Source: WLMZ01 sp038227995 (GTDB lineage: Bacteria > Actinomycetota > Acidimicrobiia > Acidimicrobiales > Ilumatobacteraceae). From it: a stretch of DNA of 64,000 nucleotides. The translations under genes were made by a program, and so were the position numbers. Location of the stretch: assembly GCA_038227995.1 (NCBI GenBank), contig JBBRPP010000029.1:1-64000 (forward strand), written 5' to 3'. This document shows, in pieces, positions 1-8,938 of this stretch (within the stretch, counting starts at the first letter, position 1; the number at the start of each line of letters is the position of its first letter). A model generated the notes under the pieces. It saw only the letters and a program-made list of their open reading frames with translations. It did no database searches and had not been told where the DNA came from.

Positions 1-310
1 ACCGTCACGAAACCCACCACACACCTCCCCTCGAGCGATCACCAACAGCGACAACGAACGAAACAGGACAGCCGAAACCGTCGAACATGACCGGGGAAGA
101 TCAACACCACGAACCCTACGCGAGGGGTCTCACACAGTTCCCGAGACGTCCGCCAGAACGCCGGCACGACGACGCGAAAAGCCTGCTGGCGCGGCGGCTC
201 AACCGTGCTTGACTGGCGTCGTCACCCATCGCGACCCCGAGGAGCACTCATGCGGCGTTTGTCCACATCACTGGAAACCGAGGCTTTCTTGATGGAGGAC
301 GTGACGTGCA
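1..310. other. Left-edge region without a supported gene
   Basis: No convincing gene is seen here. Forward frame 2 is open from the left edge to a TGA near position 293 and frame 3 to about 212, but codon choice is not like the neighbouring genes and no family was recognised. Either could be the Pro/Thr/Arg-rich tail of a gene that begins outside the window. The last 20 bases carry the GGAGG ribosome binding site of the gene at 311. Confidence 0.3.
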
Positions 311-2239
311 ATGAATGTGTTGAACCTGGGGATCCTGGCGCATGTCGACGCAGGTAAGACCAGTCTGACCGAGCGGCTGCTCTTCGCAGCCGGAGCCATC
401 GACGTGATCGGAAGCGTGGACGGCGGTGACACCCAGACCGACACGCTCGCGCTCGAACGCGAGCGCGGCATCACGATCAAAACGGCAGTCGCGTCATTCG
501 TGATCGGCGACGTGAACGTGAACCTGATCGACACGCCCGGTCACCCCGACTTCATCGCCGAAGTCGATCGTGTCGTGCGCGTGCTCGATGGCGCGGTGCT
601 CGTCGTGTCGGCGGTCGAGGGCGTGCAGGCCCAAACGAGAGTTCTGATGCGCGCGCTGCGACGGCTCGCGGTGCCGACCGTGGTCTTCGTCAACAAGATC
701 GACCGGATGGGCGCCGACATCGATCGGGTCGTCGCCGAGATCGAATCAAGACTCTGTCCCGACGTTCGGGTCGTCGGCGTGGTCGTCGATGCCGGGACGA
801 GTCAGGCGCGGGTCGTGTGCAGCGAGGAGGGACTCGCCGGCGCGGCGCGTGGCACGACGGCAGGGTACGTCCCGGTCTGCTTCGGTTCGGCCATCACTGG
901 CGCCGGCATTGCCGAACTGATGAACGGAATCACCGATTGGCTGCCGCCACCGCTTCGTCAGCTCGGTGGGCGTGCCGTGGCTGTCGTGTTCAAGATCGAA
1001 CGATCTCCGCGTGGCGAGCGGATCGCGATCGCTCGGATGATGTCGGGTGTGCTTCGCGTTCGCGATCGTGTCGCGGTACGTGGCGACCTTCGGCGGGTCA
1101 CGAACGTCGCCGTGTTCGCGCCCGGTGGCGCGATCAACCGCAGTTCGAGCTGTGCAGGTGAGATCGCGAAGATCTCCGGGCTTGGTGGGATTCGGATCGG
1201 CGACGTCATCGGCGACATCATCGATGAAAACGTCGGTGACGTCGTCGGCGAAAACATCGGCAGCGCTGAACAGCGTGGACTGCACCAGTTCGAACCGCCA
1301 CCGTTCGAGGCGGTCGTCGCTCCGGTCGACGATCGCGATCGGGCGGCGCTGTGGTCCGCGCTCGATGTGCTCGCCGACGAGGATCCGCTGATCGGATTGC
1401 GTCAGGACGAGACTCGCGGCGAGCTGTCGGTGTCGCTCTACGGCGACGTCCAGCGCGATGTCATTCGCGACACGTTGCTCCGCGACTTCGGCGTGCGGGC
1501 GCGATTCCGTGACACCACGGTCCTGTGCATCGAGCGGATCGCCGGAAGCGGTGAAGCGGAGGTGATGATGCTCGGCGGGAGGTCGACGAGCGCGCCCTTC
1601 CTCGCCGGCGTCGGAGTTCGCGTCGAGCCGGCGCCGGATGGTGCGGGAGTCATCTTCTCGGCAGGCATCGAACTGGGGAAGCTGCCGTTGGCCTTCGTCA
1701 ACGCGGTCGCAGCGTCGGCGCGGGAGACGATGCGCCAGGGTCTTCACGGCTGGGAGGTTCCCGACTGCACGATCACGATGACACGCAGCGGGTACTGGCC
1801 TCGGCAGAGCCATGCGCACGCGACCTTCGACAAGAACATGTCCAGCACTGCAAACGACTTCCGACTGCTCACGCCGCTCGTGCTGATGGAAGCCGTTCGG
1901 CGAGCCGGCACCATCGTTCACGAGCAGGTCCTGCGTTTCCATCTCGAGGCACCAATCGCAGCGCTGGGCCCGATCTCGCGTTTGCTCGCCAACGTTCGCG
2001 CGACCCCCAACCCTCCGATCTCATCGGGCCAGTCGTTCGTGATGGACGGGCTCGTCCCAGCCGCGCATCTTCGTGAGTTGCGCCAAATGCTTCCTGGTCT
2101 GACCCGCGGCGAAGGGTTCGTCGAAGCGGTGTTCGACTCCTATCGGCAGGTGCTTGGCCCGGCGCCGAGCAGGTCGCGCGTCGGCCTCGATCCGCTCGAC
2201 CGCACGAACTACCTCCGCCAGATCGCCGGCCGGATCTGA
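311..2239 (+). CDS. TetM/OtrA-like ribosomal protection protein (translation GTPase)
   Basis: This 642-residue protein is a translation-factor GTPase of the EF-G/Tet(M) group, about the length of Tet(M). The G1 loop AHVDAGKT is at residues 10-17, RGIT (switch I) at 52-55, DTPGH (G3) at 74-78 and NKID (G4) at 128-131. EF-G-like domains II to V fill the rest. Members of this group bind ribosomes and displace tetracycline. The protein is shorter than EF-G (about 700), and it lacks the str-operon context of fusA, which favours the ribosomal protection class. A GGAGG lies 12 bases before the ATG. Whether it confers resistance, or has a housekeeping role as in other actinobacteria, cannot be told from sequence. 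Confidence 0.85.
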   Translation: MNVLNLGILAHVDAGKTSLTERLLFAAGAIDVIGSVDGGDTQTDTLALERERGITIKTAVASFVIGDVNVNLIDTPGHPDFIAEVDRVVRVLDGAVLVVSAVEGVQAQTRVLMRALRRLAVPTVVFVNKIDRMGADIDRVVAEIESRLCPDVRVVGVVVDAGTSQARVVCSEEGLAGAARGTTAGYVPVCFGSAITGAGIAELMNGITDWLPPPLRQLGGRAVAVVFKIERSPRGERIAIARMMSGVLRVRDRVAVRGDLRRVTNVAVFAPGGAINRSSSCAGEIAKISGLGGIRIGDVIGDIIDENVGDVVGENIGSAEQRGLHQFEPPPFEAVVAPVDDRDRAALWSALDVLADEDPLIGLRQDETRGELSVSLYGDVQRDVIRDTLLRDFGVRARFRDTTVLCIERIAGSGEAEVMMLGGRSTSAPFLAGVGVRVEPAPDGAGVIFSAGIELGKLPLAFVNAVAASARETMRQGLHGWEVPDCTITMTRSGYWPRQSHAHATFDKNMSSTANDFRLLTPLVLMEAVRRAGTIVHEQVLRFHLEAPIAALGPISRLLANVRATPNPPISSGQSFVMDGLVPAAHLRELRQMLPGLTRGEGFVEAVFDSYRQVLGPAPSRSRVGLDPLDRTNYLRQIAGRI

Positions 2240-2265
2240 AGCGCTCCAGACGCCCACCGCGTGTG

Positions 2266-2694
2266 TCAGCGGCGGTTCGTGGAACCCGGGTCTGGGACGC
2301 CGGCCGGCGTGCCCTCGTGGTACTCGATCAGCTCGATCAGGTAGCCGTCGAAGTCCTTGATGAACGCCACGGTCACCGGCCAGCGGTCCAGCCGTGATGG
2401 CGGAGTCACCGACTCGCAACCCGCCGCGATGCAACGTTCGTAAAGAGCGTGGCAATCGTCGGTGTTGAGGTACAGCTTCCACATCGCGGTGCCCATGTCG
2501 ATCGGCCCGCTCTGCTCGAGTTGCTGCGCGAGCTGGATGCGTGAGCCACCCTCGTCGGCCTGCAGCACTGCTTCGAGCGCGGTCGGGATCTCCGTGCGAC
2601 TGCGCACCGGCAAGCCACACACGCCCTCCCAAAAGCCGATCGACCGCTCGAGATCGCTGACGTTGATGCAGAACTGACCGAGGATCTGGCCCAT
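2266..2694 (-). CDS. VOC (glyoxalase/dioxygenase superfamily) protein
   Basis: A 142-residue single VOC module with the typical beta-alpha-beta-beta-beta halves: N-terminal FCINVSDLERSIGFWEGVCG and C-terminal VAFIKDFDGYLIELIEY. The DxDGYLIEL segment carries the Glu that is the usual third metal ligand. Such proteins act as lyases, isomerases or dioxygenases on small substrates; the substrate is not predictable. AGGGGGA precedes the ATG by a normal distance. It ends convergently with the GTPase gene and lies 57 bp downstream of the NtaA-like monooxygenase, so both may be co-transcribed. Confidence 0.8.
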   Translation of the reverse strand: MGQILGQFCINVSDLERSIGFWEGVCGLPVRSRTEIPTALEAVLQADEGGSRIQLAQQLEQSGPIDMGTAMWKLYLNTDDCHALYERCIAAGCESVTPPSRLDRWPVTVAFIKDFDGYLIELIEYHEGTPAGVPDPGSTNRR

Positions 2695-2751
2695 GACGTT
2701 CCCCCTTCGACACGTTGCGCCGAGAGTAGGCGCGCGTACCCGGACGAGTCG

Positions 2752-4095
2752 TCATCGGGCCGACGCCGGCTCCACCTCCGCGTACCGATTGCGTGGACGG
2801 GGGAGGCCCAACTGGTCGCGCAGCGTGCCCTCGACGTATTCGCTGCGGATGACGTTGCGACGGCGCAGGATCGGAGCAACGTGGTCGACGAACAGCGCTG
2901 CATCCAAGGGAAGGCGCAGCGGTTGCAGCGTGAACCCGTCGGCTCCGCCCTCGTGCCACCACGTGGTGATCAGATCGGCCATTCCTTCGGGCGTCCCCGT
3001 GAAGTGCAGACCGCCCGGCAGAGTCGAGAACTGCCGCGCTGTCTGACGAAACGTGAGCTTGCCGTCGCGCGCGACCTTGGTGACCGCCGCCGCGAACGTC
3101 TGCCCGGTCGCGTGTTCGAACAGGTGATACGGGAACGGACCGTCGGGATCGACGTCGGCGGCGAGCGCGCCGTCGACGCCCGCCAGATGAGTGAGGTTGA
3201 GCAAGCGGAACTCCTCGCTCGACGCGTCCTCGAGTTGCTGCCACGCGCGCTCGGCCTCGGCTTCGGTCGAGCCGAGCACGTACGACAGTCCCGGCAACGT
3301 CCGCACGTCGTCAGCCGAACGTCCGTGACGCTCGGCCACGGAGCGCAGGTTGGCTCTGAAGGCCGCGCCGGCAGCGATCGATGACTGTGGCGTGAAGACG
3401 AGATCGGCGAATCGTCCGGCGAGATCGATTCCCTCCGGCGACGAGCCCGCCTGCGCAAGCACGGGATAGCCCTGCGGCGAGCGCGGGAAGGGCAGGATCC
3501 CGGCCACCGAATAGTGGTCGCCCTGATGCCGCGGCGGATGCAGCTTCGAGCCGTCGGCCCAGATGCCCGACTGCGCCGATGCGATGACCGCGTCGTCCTC
3601 CCAGCCGTCCCACACCTTCAGAACGACTTCGACGAACTCCTGCGCGCGCTGGTACCGATCGGCATGGGGCGGATGCGGCCGATCGGCAAAGTTCGGCGCG
3701 GCGTACGGGCTGCCGGTGGTGACGATGTTCCAACCAGCTCGACCACCGCTGAGGTGATCGAGCGTCGCGAATCGGCGCGCGAGATCCCACGGTGAGCTGT
3801 AGGTCGTCGAGGCCGTCGCGACGAGGCCGATGTGCTCGGTCACCGCGCTCAGCGCGGCGAGCACGTCGATCGGGTCGAAACCCGATTGGGCCATGAACCG
3901 TGGACGGAACTCGGCAACGCCGGGCGAGTCGGCGAAGAAGATCGTGTCGAGCACACCTCGCTCGGCGATGGTGGCGATGTCGACGAAGTGCTGCAGACCG
4001 AGTACGCCCTGCGAACCCTTCGGATCGATCTTCCAGGCCGCCTCGTGGTATCCGTAGCCGGCCACGAACAGGTTGAGGTGCGCGAACTTCGTCAT
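2752..4095 (-). CDS. NtaA/SnaA/DszA-type flavin-dependent monooxygenase (LLM class)
   Basis: A 447-residue protein of the bacterial luciferase-like superfamily, in the long subgroup that contains nitrilotriacetate monooxygenase component A, SnaA and DszA. Diagnostic stretches are FFADSPGV near residue 60, LATLDHLSGGRAGWNIVT around 120 and PVLAQAGSSPEG around 230. These enzymes use FMNH2 supplied by a separate reductase; none is adjacent. The ATG at 4095 was chosen over the upstream in-frame TTG at 4110 because homologues begin with a short Lys-rich lead into the first beta strand. The substrate is unknown. Confidence 0.8.
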   Translation of the reverse strand: MTKFAHLNLFVAGYGYHEAAWKIDPKGSQGVLGLQHFVDIATIAERGVLDTIFFADSPGVAEFRPRFMAQSGFDPIDVLAALSAVTEHIGLVATASTTYSSPWDLARRFATLDHLSGGRAGWNIVTTGSPYAAPNFADRPHPPHADRYQRAQEFVEVVLKVWDGWEDDAVIASAQSGIWADGSKLHPPRHQGDHYSVAGILPFPRSPQGYPVLAQAGSSPEGIDLAGRFADLVFTPQSSIAAGAAFRANLRSVAERHGRSADDVRTLPGLSYVLGSTEAEAERAWQQLEDASSEEFRLLNLTHLAGVDGALAADVDPDGPFPYHLFEHATGQTFAAAVTKVARDGKLTFRQTARQFSTLPGGLHFTGTPEGMADLITTWWHEGGADGFTLQPLRLPLDAALFVDHVAPILRRRNVIRSEYVEGTLRDQLGLPRPRNRYAEVEPASAR

Positions 4096-4236
4096 CGCAA
4101 TCGCAACCAATCGATTGCGGCGGATGTTCCGGATCGGTCGCTTTGATCGTCACGAACGCGCGGTGGTGAAGGATTGCCCTCGACGCGCTCGATGGCGTAC
4201 CTTCGATCTGTCGCGACCCGGAGAGAGAGGCCCCTC

Positions 4237-4827
4237 GTGCCAGACACCATCGTGCAGAGCGCACCATCGATCTCGTGCCGAGAGACGTGGCAATTGATGA
4301 CCGACCTGACCGCTGGACACACCGTGCGCAACTTCCACGCCGACATTCGGATGGGCGATTACCTCGTCGAGACCGACTTGTTCCCGCGTGCCGCCCTCGA
4401 CGCGTACACGGCGTGGAATCTCGAGCTCGACGTCTCCGACGCCGACCGGGCGACGTACTTCTCGGCTCACCGCGGCGGCAACCAAGGCGACTACCGCGAC
4501 GGCATGCGGGCCAAGATCGCGAACGTCGTCGAGTGCCTCACCGAGTTCCCTGAATCGAAGCGGGCCGTGATCTCCGTGGTGCCGCGATCAGATGCGCACC
4601 ACAGCGACGACGGCGCGGCGAAATGCATGCGCGAGATCCATTTCCACCTGGATGGCGGTGCGCTCGATGCCACGGTGCTGTTCCGATCGCAGGCAGCGGA
4701 GATCTTCCCCAAGAACATCCATTTCGTCGGCGCACTGATGGCCGAGATCGCGAGTCGACTCGGTGGCGACGTCCGTCCCGGGACATTGCACTACCTGGCG
4801 ACGGTCCTGGTCTCGGACCGATCCTGA
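4237..4827 (+). CDS. Small thymidylate-synthase-fold protein
   Basis: A 196-residue protein not matched to a named enzyme. Its C-terminal third (CMREIHFHLDGG...LDATVLFRSQAAEIF...) runs in the same order as the thymidylate synthase segment with the phosphate-binding Arg-Ser pair and the following helix (QRSxDxFLG in TS). It is shorter than ThyA (about 260) and has no PPC catalytic Cys motif, so a true dTMP synthase is unlikely; a nucleotide-modifying or degenerate TS relative fits better. The GTG at 4237 has GAGAGAGG seven bases upstream, which decides the start over ATG codons further 5'. It is divergent from the NtaA-like gene. Confidence 0.6.
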   Translation: MPDTIVQSAPSISCRETWQLMTDLTAGHTVRNFHADIRMGDYLVETDLFPRAALDAYTAWNLELDVSDADRATYFSAHRGGNQGDYRDGMRAKIANVVECLTEFPESKRAVISVVPRSDAHHSDDGAAKCMREIHFHLDGGALDATVLFRSQAAEIFPKNIHFVGALMAEIASRLGGDVRPGTLHYLATVLVSDRS

Positions 4828-4860
4828 AGTCGGCGGCCGCCGGCGCGTCGCGACGCGGTC

Positions 4861-5463
4861 TCAGTCGATGGGCGGGCTGAGTGCTTCACCGAGCAGCGCT
4901 TGCTCTCGCTCGCCGAGAGCGATCTCGCCAACGGCTGCCAGGCCCGCTGGGCTCATCTTGCGCGCGGTCTTGCGGATCACCTCGAGAACGTGTTGATGAT
5001 CGAGCCGCGACTCGAACCCGGCCAGTTGGGTCTCGATGAAGACGAGACATGCGGCATCTTCGACCAACTGTGTGTCGGCGTCGGTGCCGAGGTGCTCGCG
5101 GCGGATCAATCCCTGCACCCGTTCGATGAATTCGCCGTCGAAACCCGCTTCGGCGAGTGACCCAGTGACATCGGTCGCGTGGCGTTGCTTCTGATCCCGG
5201 CGCCAGCGCAGATAGCCGGCCTTGCCTTCGGGGTACCAGAGACGCGGAACCTCCCACCGGCGCAAGTGATGTGCGCGGGCAGCGAGCAGAACGGCCTCGT
5301 CCGCATCGGGCGACAGACGTGAGACCCACTCTGCCGCAAGTTGGCCGTGCGCCAGCGCCAGTGGACGAGATGCTCCACGAACGAGCACCGTGTTTGGGTC
5401 GTGACTGTTCGCTTCGTCGATGGCCGCCACCGCGGCTGCGTACGACTCGGTCAGACTGCGCAT
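4861..5463 (-). CDS. DUF4202 protein
   Basis: A 200-residue, all-helical protein that matches the DUF4202 family: ANSHDPN near residue 20, HHLRRWEVPR near 65 and YPEGKAGYLRWRR near 80. The conserved His, Arg and Glu residues suggest an HD-like metal site, but the function is unknown. The gene overlaps the 3' end of the siroheme reductase by 13 bases, and the same neighbourhood is common for this family, which points to a role in sulfur or nitrogen assimilation. Confidence 0.75.
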   Translation of the reverse strand: MRSLTESYAAAVAAIDEANSHDPNTVLVRGASRPLALAHGQLAAEWVSRLSPDADEAVLLAARAHHLRRWEVPRLWYPEGKAGYLRWRRDQKQRHATDVTGSLAEAGFDGEFIERVQGLIRREHLGTDADTQLVEDAACLVFIETQLAGFESRLDHQHVLEVIRKTARKMSPAGLAAVGEIALGEREQALLGEALSPPID

Positions 5464-7241
5464 TCGGAATCGCCGACTTCGGCCACGAACGGGCCGGTTT
5501 CGTCGTAGTCCGCGTAGTACTCGGGATGCTCGTCGGGGCTCGGGAAATGGTCGAGATCGCGGAGGCCATCAGCAACCGCAGTGGCCCCGCCGACACGATC
5601 CATCCACGTGCGGAAGCCTTCCCCGGCGGTGCGCTCGTCGTTGAAACGACGCACGACGCGGGCAGCCGCCTCTGGCGCGTTCTTGGCAGGAAGCCGAAGC
5701 GCCTTTTCGCCGAAGTGGATCTGCTCCTGGCCGACGTAGCCGCCGAGCAACATCTGGTAACCCGGGGCGGACTTGCCGTGGGCCCGACGTTCGGCACCGA
5801 AGAAGCCGATGTCGGAGATGTGATGCTGGCCGCAGCTGTTGGTGCAACCGGAGATGTTGATGCGGACGCCACCGACCTCGCTGAGACCTTCGTCCTCCAG
5901 CGCCTGACCGATTGCCTTGGCCAATCCGCGAGATTGGGTGACCGCGATGTTGCACGTGTCGGCGCCCGGGCAGGCGACGACATCTCGGGCCAGTTCGGCA
6001 CCGGGACGAGCCATGCCGATGGTCTCGAGCCGGGCGAACAGCGTCGGCAGCTGGCTCTCGGTGAGACCTCGGAACACGACGTTCTGGCGATTGCTGAGAC
6101 GCACATCGGCGCCGAGCTCGCGCTGGATCGATGCGAGCGCACGGAACTGATCGGCAGTCACGTCGCCGAGCGCCGCGTAGGCCACTGCGGACACCGAGCC
6201 GTTGGCCCGGCCGTAGACGACGCTGGTCGCGACCCAACGCTGATACGGGTCGCGCGGCGTCAACGCCACATGCACGCCCTGACCGACGGCCGTGGCGGCG
6301 ACTGTCTCGGACAGCCCGGCCGGACGATCGCCGTGCTTCAGCACTTCTTCGGGAATGCCGCCGGGCCACGACGACGACGCGGGCAGCGTGTGGCGGACCT
6401 TGATCACGCGGCGCCGGACTTCGTCGATGCCGAGTTGATCGACAACCCATTTCATCCGGGCCCGCAGCTTGTTGTCGCGGTTGCCTGTCTGTTCGAACAC
6501 TCGCAGCGCGGCCTCGATCGTGGGCAGCAGATCTTCGCGTGACGTGAACTCTTCGAGCGCGAGTGCCGGGTGCGGCGTCGCCCCGAGCCCACCGGCGATG
6601 TAGATCCGAAAGCCGGCTTCCGTCGTGCCGTCCTCGAGCGTGCGAGTGGTGGCGATCACGCCGACGTCGTTGAACATCGCCTGGCCGCAGTCGGTCGCGC
6701 AACCGGAGAAGTTGACCTTGAACTTGCGCGGCAGGCGCTGGCCCAGCGGGTTGCGGACGAAGTGGCGGAACGTGGCTTCGGCCCACTGCGTGACGTCGAG
6801 GTGCTCGTGCGGGCAGGCACCCGCGAGGTGGCAGGCCATCACGTTGCGGACGGTGTCACCGCAGGCTTCGCGAGTGGTCAGACCGACGCCGCCGAGGTGA
6901 CGCATGACTTCCGGCACTCGGGTGAGTTCGACGTAGTGGATCTGCACGTTCTGACGAGTCGTGATGTGACCCCAACCCCGCGAGTAGGTGTCGGCGAGGA
7001 AGCCCATCATCTCCATCTGCTCAGGGGTGATCGTCCCAGCGGGCAGCTTGATGCGCGCCATCTGGTTGGTGCCGCCCTGACGCTGCCCGTAGATGCCGTT
7101 GTTGAGGCGCATGACGCGGAACACGTCCTCGCCGATCTCGCCGGCGAGGTACTGCGCGATCGCTCGCTCGAAGCGTTCGATGTCGCGGCGTTGCTCTTCG
7201 TCGAGGTCTCGTGGTGCTGCGATGACCGGTGTGATTCCCAC
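5451..7241 (-). CDS. Siroheme sulfite/nitrite reductase (NirA/Sir type)
   Basis: A 596-residue reductase of the ferredoxin-dependent assimilatory type. It has the duplicated ferrodoxin-like half domains and 4Fe-4S/siroheme domains: FSGCATDCGQ near residue 180 in the first half, and the cluster ligands in CPGADTCN (near 425) and NISGCTNSCGQHH (near 465) in the second half. The two CxxxC-type motifs supply the four cluster ligands. It reduces sulfite to sulfide or nitrite to ammonia; the motifs do not distinguish the two. The GTG start has AGAGGGGG six bases upstream. The 167 bp before it hold its promoter. Confidence 0.85.
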   Translation of the reverse strand: MGITPVIAAPRDLDEEQRRDIERFERAIAQYLAGEIGEDVFRVMRLNNGIYGQRQGGTNQMARIKLPAGTITPEQMEMMGFLADTYSRGWGHITTRQNVQIHYVELTRVPEVMRHLGGVGLTTREACGDTVRNVMACHLAGACPHEHLDVTQWAEATFRHFVRNPLGQRLPRKFKVNFSGCATDCGQAMFNDVGVIATTRTLEDGTTEAGFRIYIAGGLGATPHPALALEEFTSREDLLPTIEAALRVFEQTGNRDNKLRARMKWVVDQLGIDEVRRRVIKVRHTLPASSSWPGGIPEEVLKHGDRPAGLSETVAATAVGQGVHVALTPRDPYQRWVATSVVYGRANGSVSAVAYAALGDVTADQFRALASIQRELGADVRLSNRQNVVFRGLTESQLPTLFARLETIGMARPGAELARDVVACPGADTCNIAVTQSRGLAKAIGQALEDEGLSEVGGVRINISGCTNSCGQHHISDIGFFGAERRAHGKSAPGYQMLLGGYVGQEQIHFGEKALRLPAKNAPEAAARVVRRFNDERTAGEGFRTWMDRVGGATAVADGLRDLDHFPSPDEHPEYYADYDETGPFVAEVGDSECAV

Positions 7242-7408
7242 GGGAAACCCCCTCTGGCTGTGGATCTGGGCGAGCTGAGATCGGGCTGGTCGAGCGCAAC
7301 CTGATCAGGCCCGAATTCGACACCTGGCCGGCTCGATTTGCTACCCAGACGGTCAACAATACAACTCGGTGGGCGACGAGACAACGACGCCGGGCAGTTC
7401 GGGCCAGT

Positions 7409-7666
7409 TCAGGGGCCGGGATCCTCGCCGACCTCACGGAGGGCGTCACGCAAAGCGACGCGCAGGCGGCGGACGTGGTCGGGTCCCAGATGCGCGACCA
7501 ACCCCTCGCCGGGACGTCCGACTTCTTCGAGCGTCAGCACGACGCGCGGCTCGGCATCGTCGTAGTCGTCGCTGATCGCGACAGCCCACGACAGGCGCGC
7601 CGCGTCGTCCGCGCCCTCGGGGAGATCAGCCTCGTTGAACGGATAGTCGTCGATCGACCGGCGCAC
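7409..7666 (-). CDS. Small hypothetical acidic protein
   Basis: An 85-residue protein with the sequence pattern of a short beta sheet followed by a basic helix (GPDHVRRLRVALRDALREVG). No family was recognised. It begins five bases after the stop of the nitronate monooxygenase on the same strand, so it is probably translated from the same mRNA. High third-position GC supports coding. Confidence 0.6.
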   Translation of the reverse strand: MRRSIDDYPFNEADLPEGADDAARLSWAVAISDDYDDAEPRVVLTLEEVGRPGEGLVAHLGPDHVRRLRVALRDALREVGEDPGP

Positions 7667-7671
7667 GAACG

Positions 7672-8781
7672 TCAGCCGCCGAGGCCGGCAGAGAGCCCTT
7701 GCACGGTCTCGATGTATTGCTCGACGAGATCGAACATCACGTCGCGGACCGGACGGACGCTGTTCATGCTGCCGACGATCTGGCCCACCGGCACGAACGC
7801 GAGGTCCTTGCGATGGCTGCGCGCGATCCGTGCGTTCGCGTCGGCCGTGAGGATGTTCTGCAACGGCATGCCGAGCGGACCTGGGCCAGCGGGATCAGCC
7901 CACGCGTCGGTCCACGGTGAACGCAACATCCGCGCCGGCTTGCCCGTGTAGCTCTTCGAGCGGACAGTGTCGCTGGATGTCGCTTCGAGGTAGCGCTCGA
8001 GGTGTTCCGGGGCCGAGCTGCTCTCGGTGGTTGCGAGCCAGATCGAGCCGGTCCACGCGCCCTGCGCACCGAGCGCCATCGCGGCCGCGATCTGGCGGCC
8101 GCTGCCGATGCCGCCTGCGGCGAGCACAGGTGTGCCGGGGACCGCCTCGACGACCTCTGGCACGAGCACCATCGTCGTCACCTCGCCGGTGTGGCCCCCC
8201 GCCTCGTGGCCCTGCGCGACGACGATGTCGACGCCGTTGTTGACGTGACGAATCGCATGCTGTGCCTTGCCGGCCAACGCAGCCACCTTCACGCCGTGCT
8301 CGTGGGCGCGGTCGATGATGTCCTTCGGTGGCGAGCCGAGTGCGTTGGCGATGAGGGAGATGGGATGGCCGAAGGAGATGTCGACGTGGGCGCGGGCCAC
8401 GCCCTCGGCCCATCCGAGGACGCCTCCGGCCTGCTCGCCCTGGGGCAACTCGGGGACGTCGAATCGCGCCATCAACTCGTCGACGAACCGACGATGCGCG
8501 TCGGGGATCATCGCCTGGATCTGGGCCATCAGCTGTGCCGGGTCGGCGCCATCGACGCCGGCAGACGTCGCCGGCATCACGATGTCGACGCCATAGGGCT
8601 TGCCGCCGACATGCTCGTCGATCCAGTTCAGCTCGACCTCGAGTTGATCGGCACTGAAGCCGACCGCACCGAGCACGCCCATGCCGCCCGCCTTGCTGAC
8701 CGCGGCCACGACATCGCGACAGTGGCTGAACGCGAAGATGGGGTATTCGATGCCGAGTTGGTCACACAGTTGGGTGCGCAC
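7672..8781 (-). CDS. Nitronate monooxygenase (NPD family)
   Basis: A 369-residue FMN-dependent TIM-barrel protein of the 2-nitropropane dioxygenase/nitronate monooxygenase family. AAGGIGSGRQIAAAMALGA near residue 225 binds the FMN phosphate, and QGHEAGGHTG near 190 carries the catalytic His of the family. The GTG at 8781 was chosen because GAGGAG lies nine bases before it and homologues begin at this point; an in-frame start 14 codons upstream is possible. It detoxifies nitronates or acts as a related flavin oxidase. Confidence 0.8.
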   Translation of the reverse strand: MRTQLCDQLGIEYPIFAFSHCRDVVAAVSKAGGMGVLGAVGFSADQLEVELNWIDEHVGGKPYGVDIVMPATSAGVDGADPAQLMAQIQAMIPDAHRRFVDELMARFDVPELPQGEQAGGVLGWAEGVARAHVDISFGHPISLIANALGSPPKDIIDRAHEHGVKVAALAGKAQHAIRHVNNGVDIVVAQGHEAGGHTGEVTTMVLVPEVVEAVPGTPVLAAGGIGSGRQIAAAMALGAQGAWTGSIWLATTESSSAPEHLERYLEATSSDTVRSKSYTGKPARMLRSPWTDAWADPAGPGPLGMPLQNILTADANARIARSHRKDLAFVPVGQIVGSMNSVRPVRDVMFDLVEQYIETVQGLSAGLGG

Positions 8782-8938
8782 GGTTGGTCTCCTCTGGGGG
8801 TCGAACGGCGGGGGACGCGACACCTCATCGAGGTGCGATGCGTCAGCCGGGTGTATTCAAACATGTCCGTCGCCGGTGGTCATCTCGGACCGCGGCGAAT
8901 CGAGTTCCTGGTTCGGAGCGATGTCGTAGGATTCGGCG

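Noticed and set aside
746..1942. Long minus-strand open frame inside the TetM-like gene
   Set aside because: It mirrors the real gene, is Arg/His/Asp-rich without a recognisable domain and has no ribosome binding site.
4831..4855. GC-rich palindromes (CGGCGGCCGCCG; GCGTCGCGACGC) between convergent genes
   Set aside because: They have no loop or T run and are expected by chance in such GC-rich DNA, so no terminator is called.
5271..6542. Plus-strand 423-codon frame across the siroheme reductase
   Set aside because: The opposite strand encodes intact cluster motifs; this frame has no domain and biased composition.
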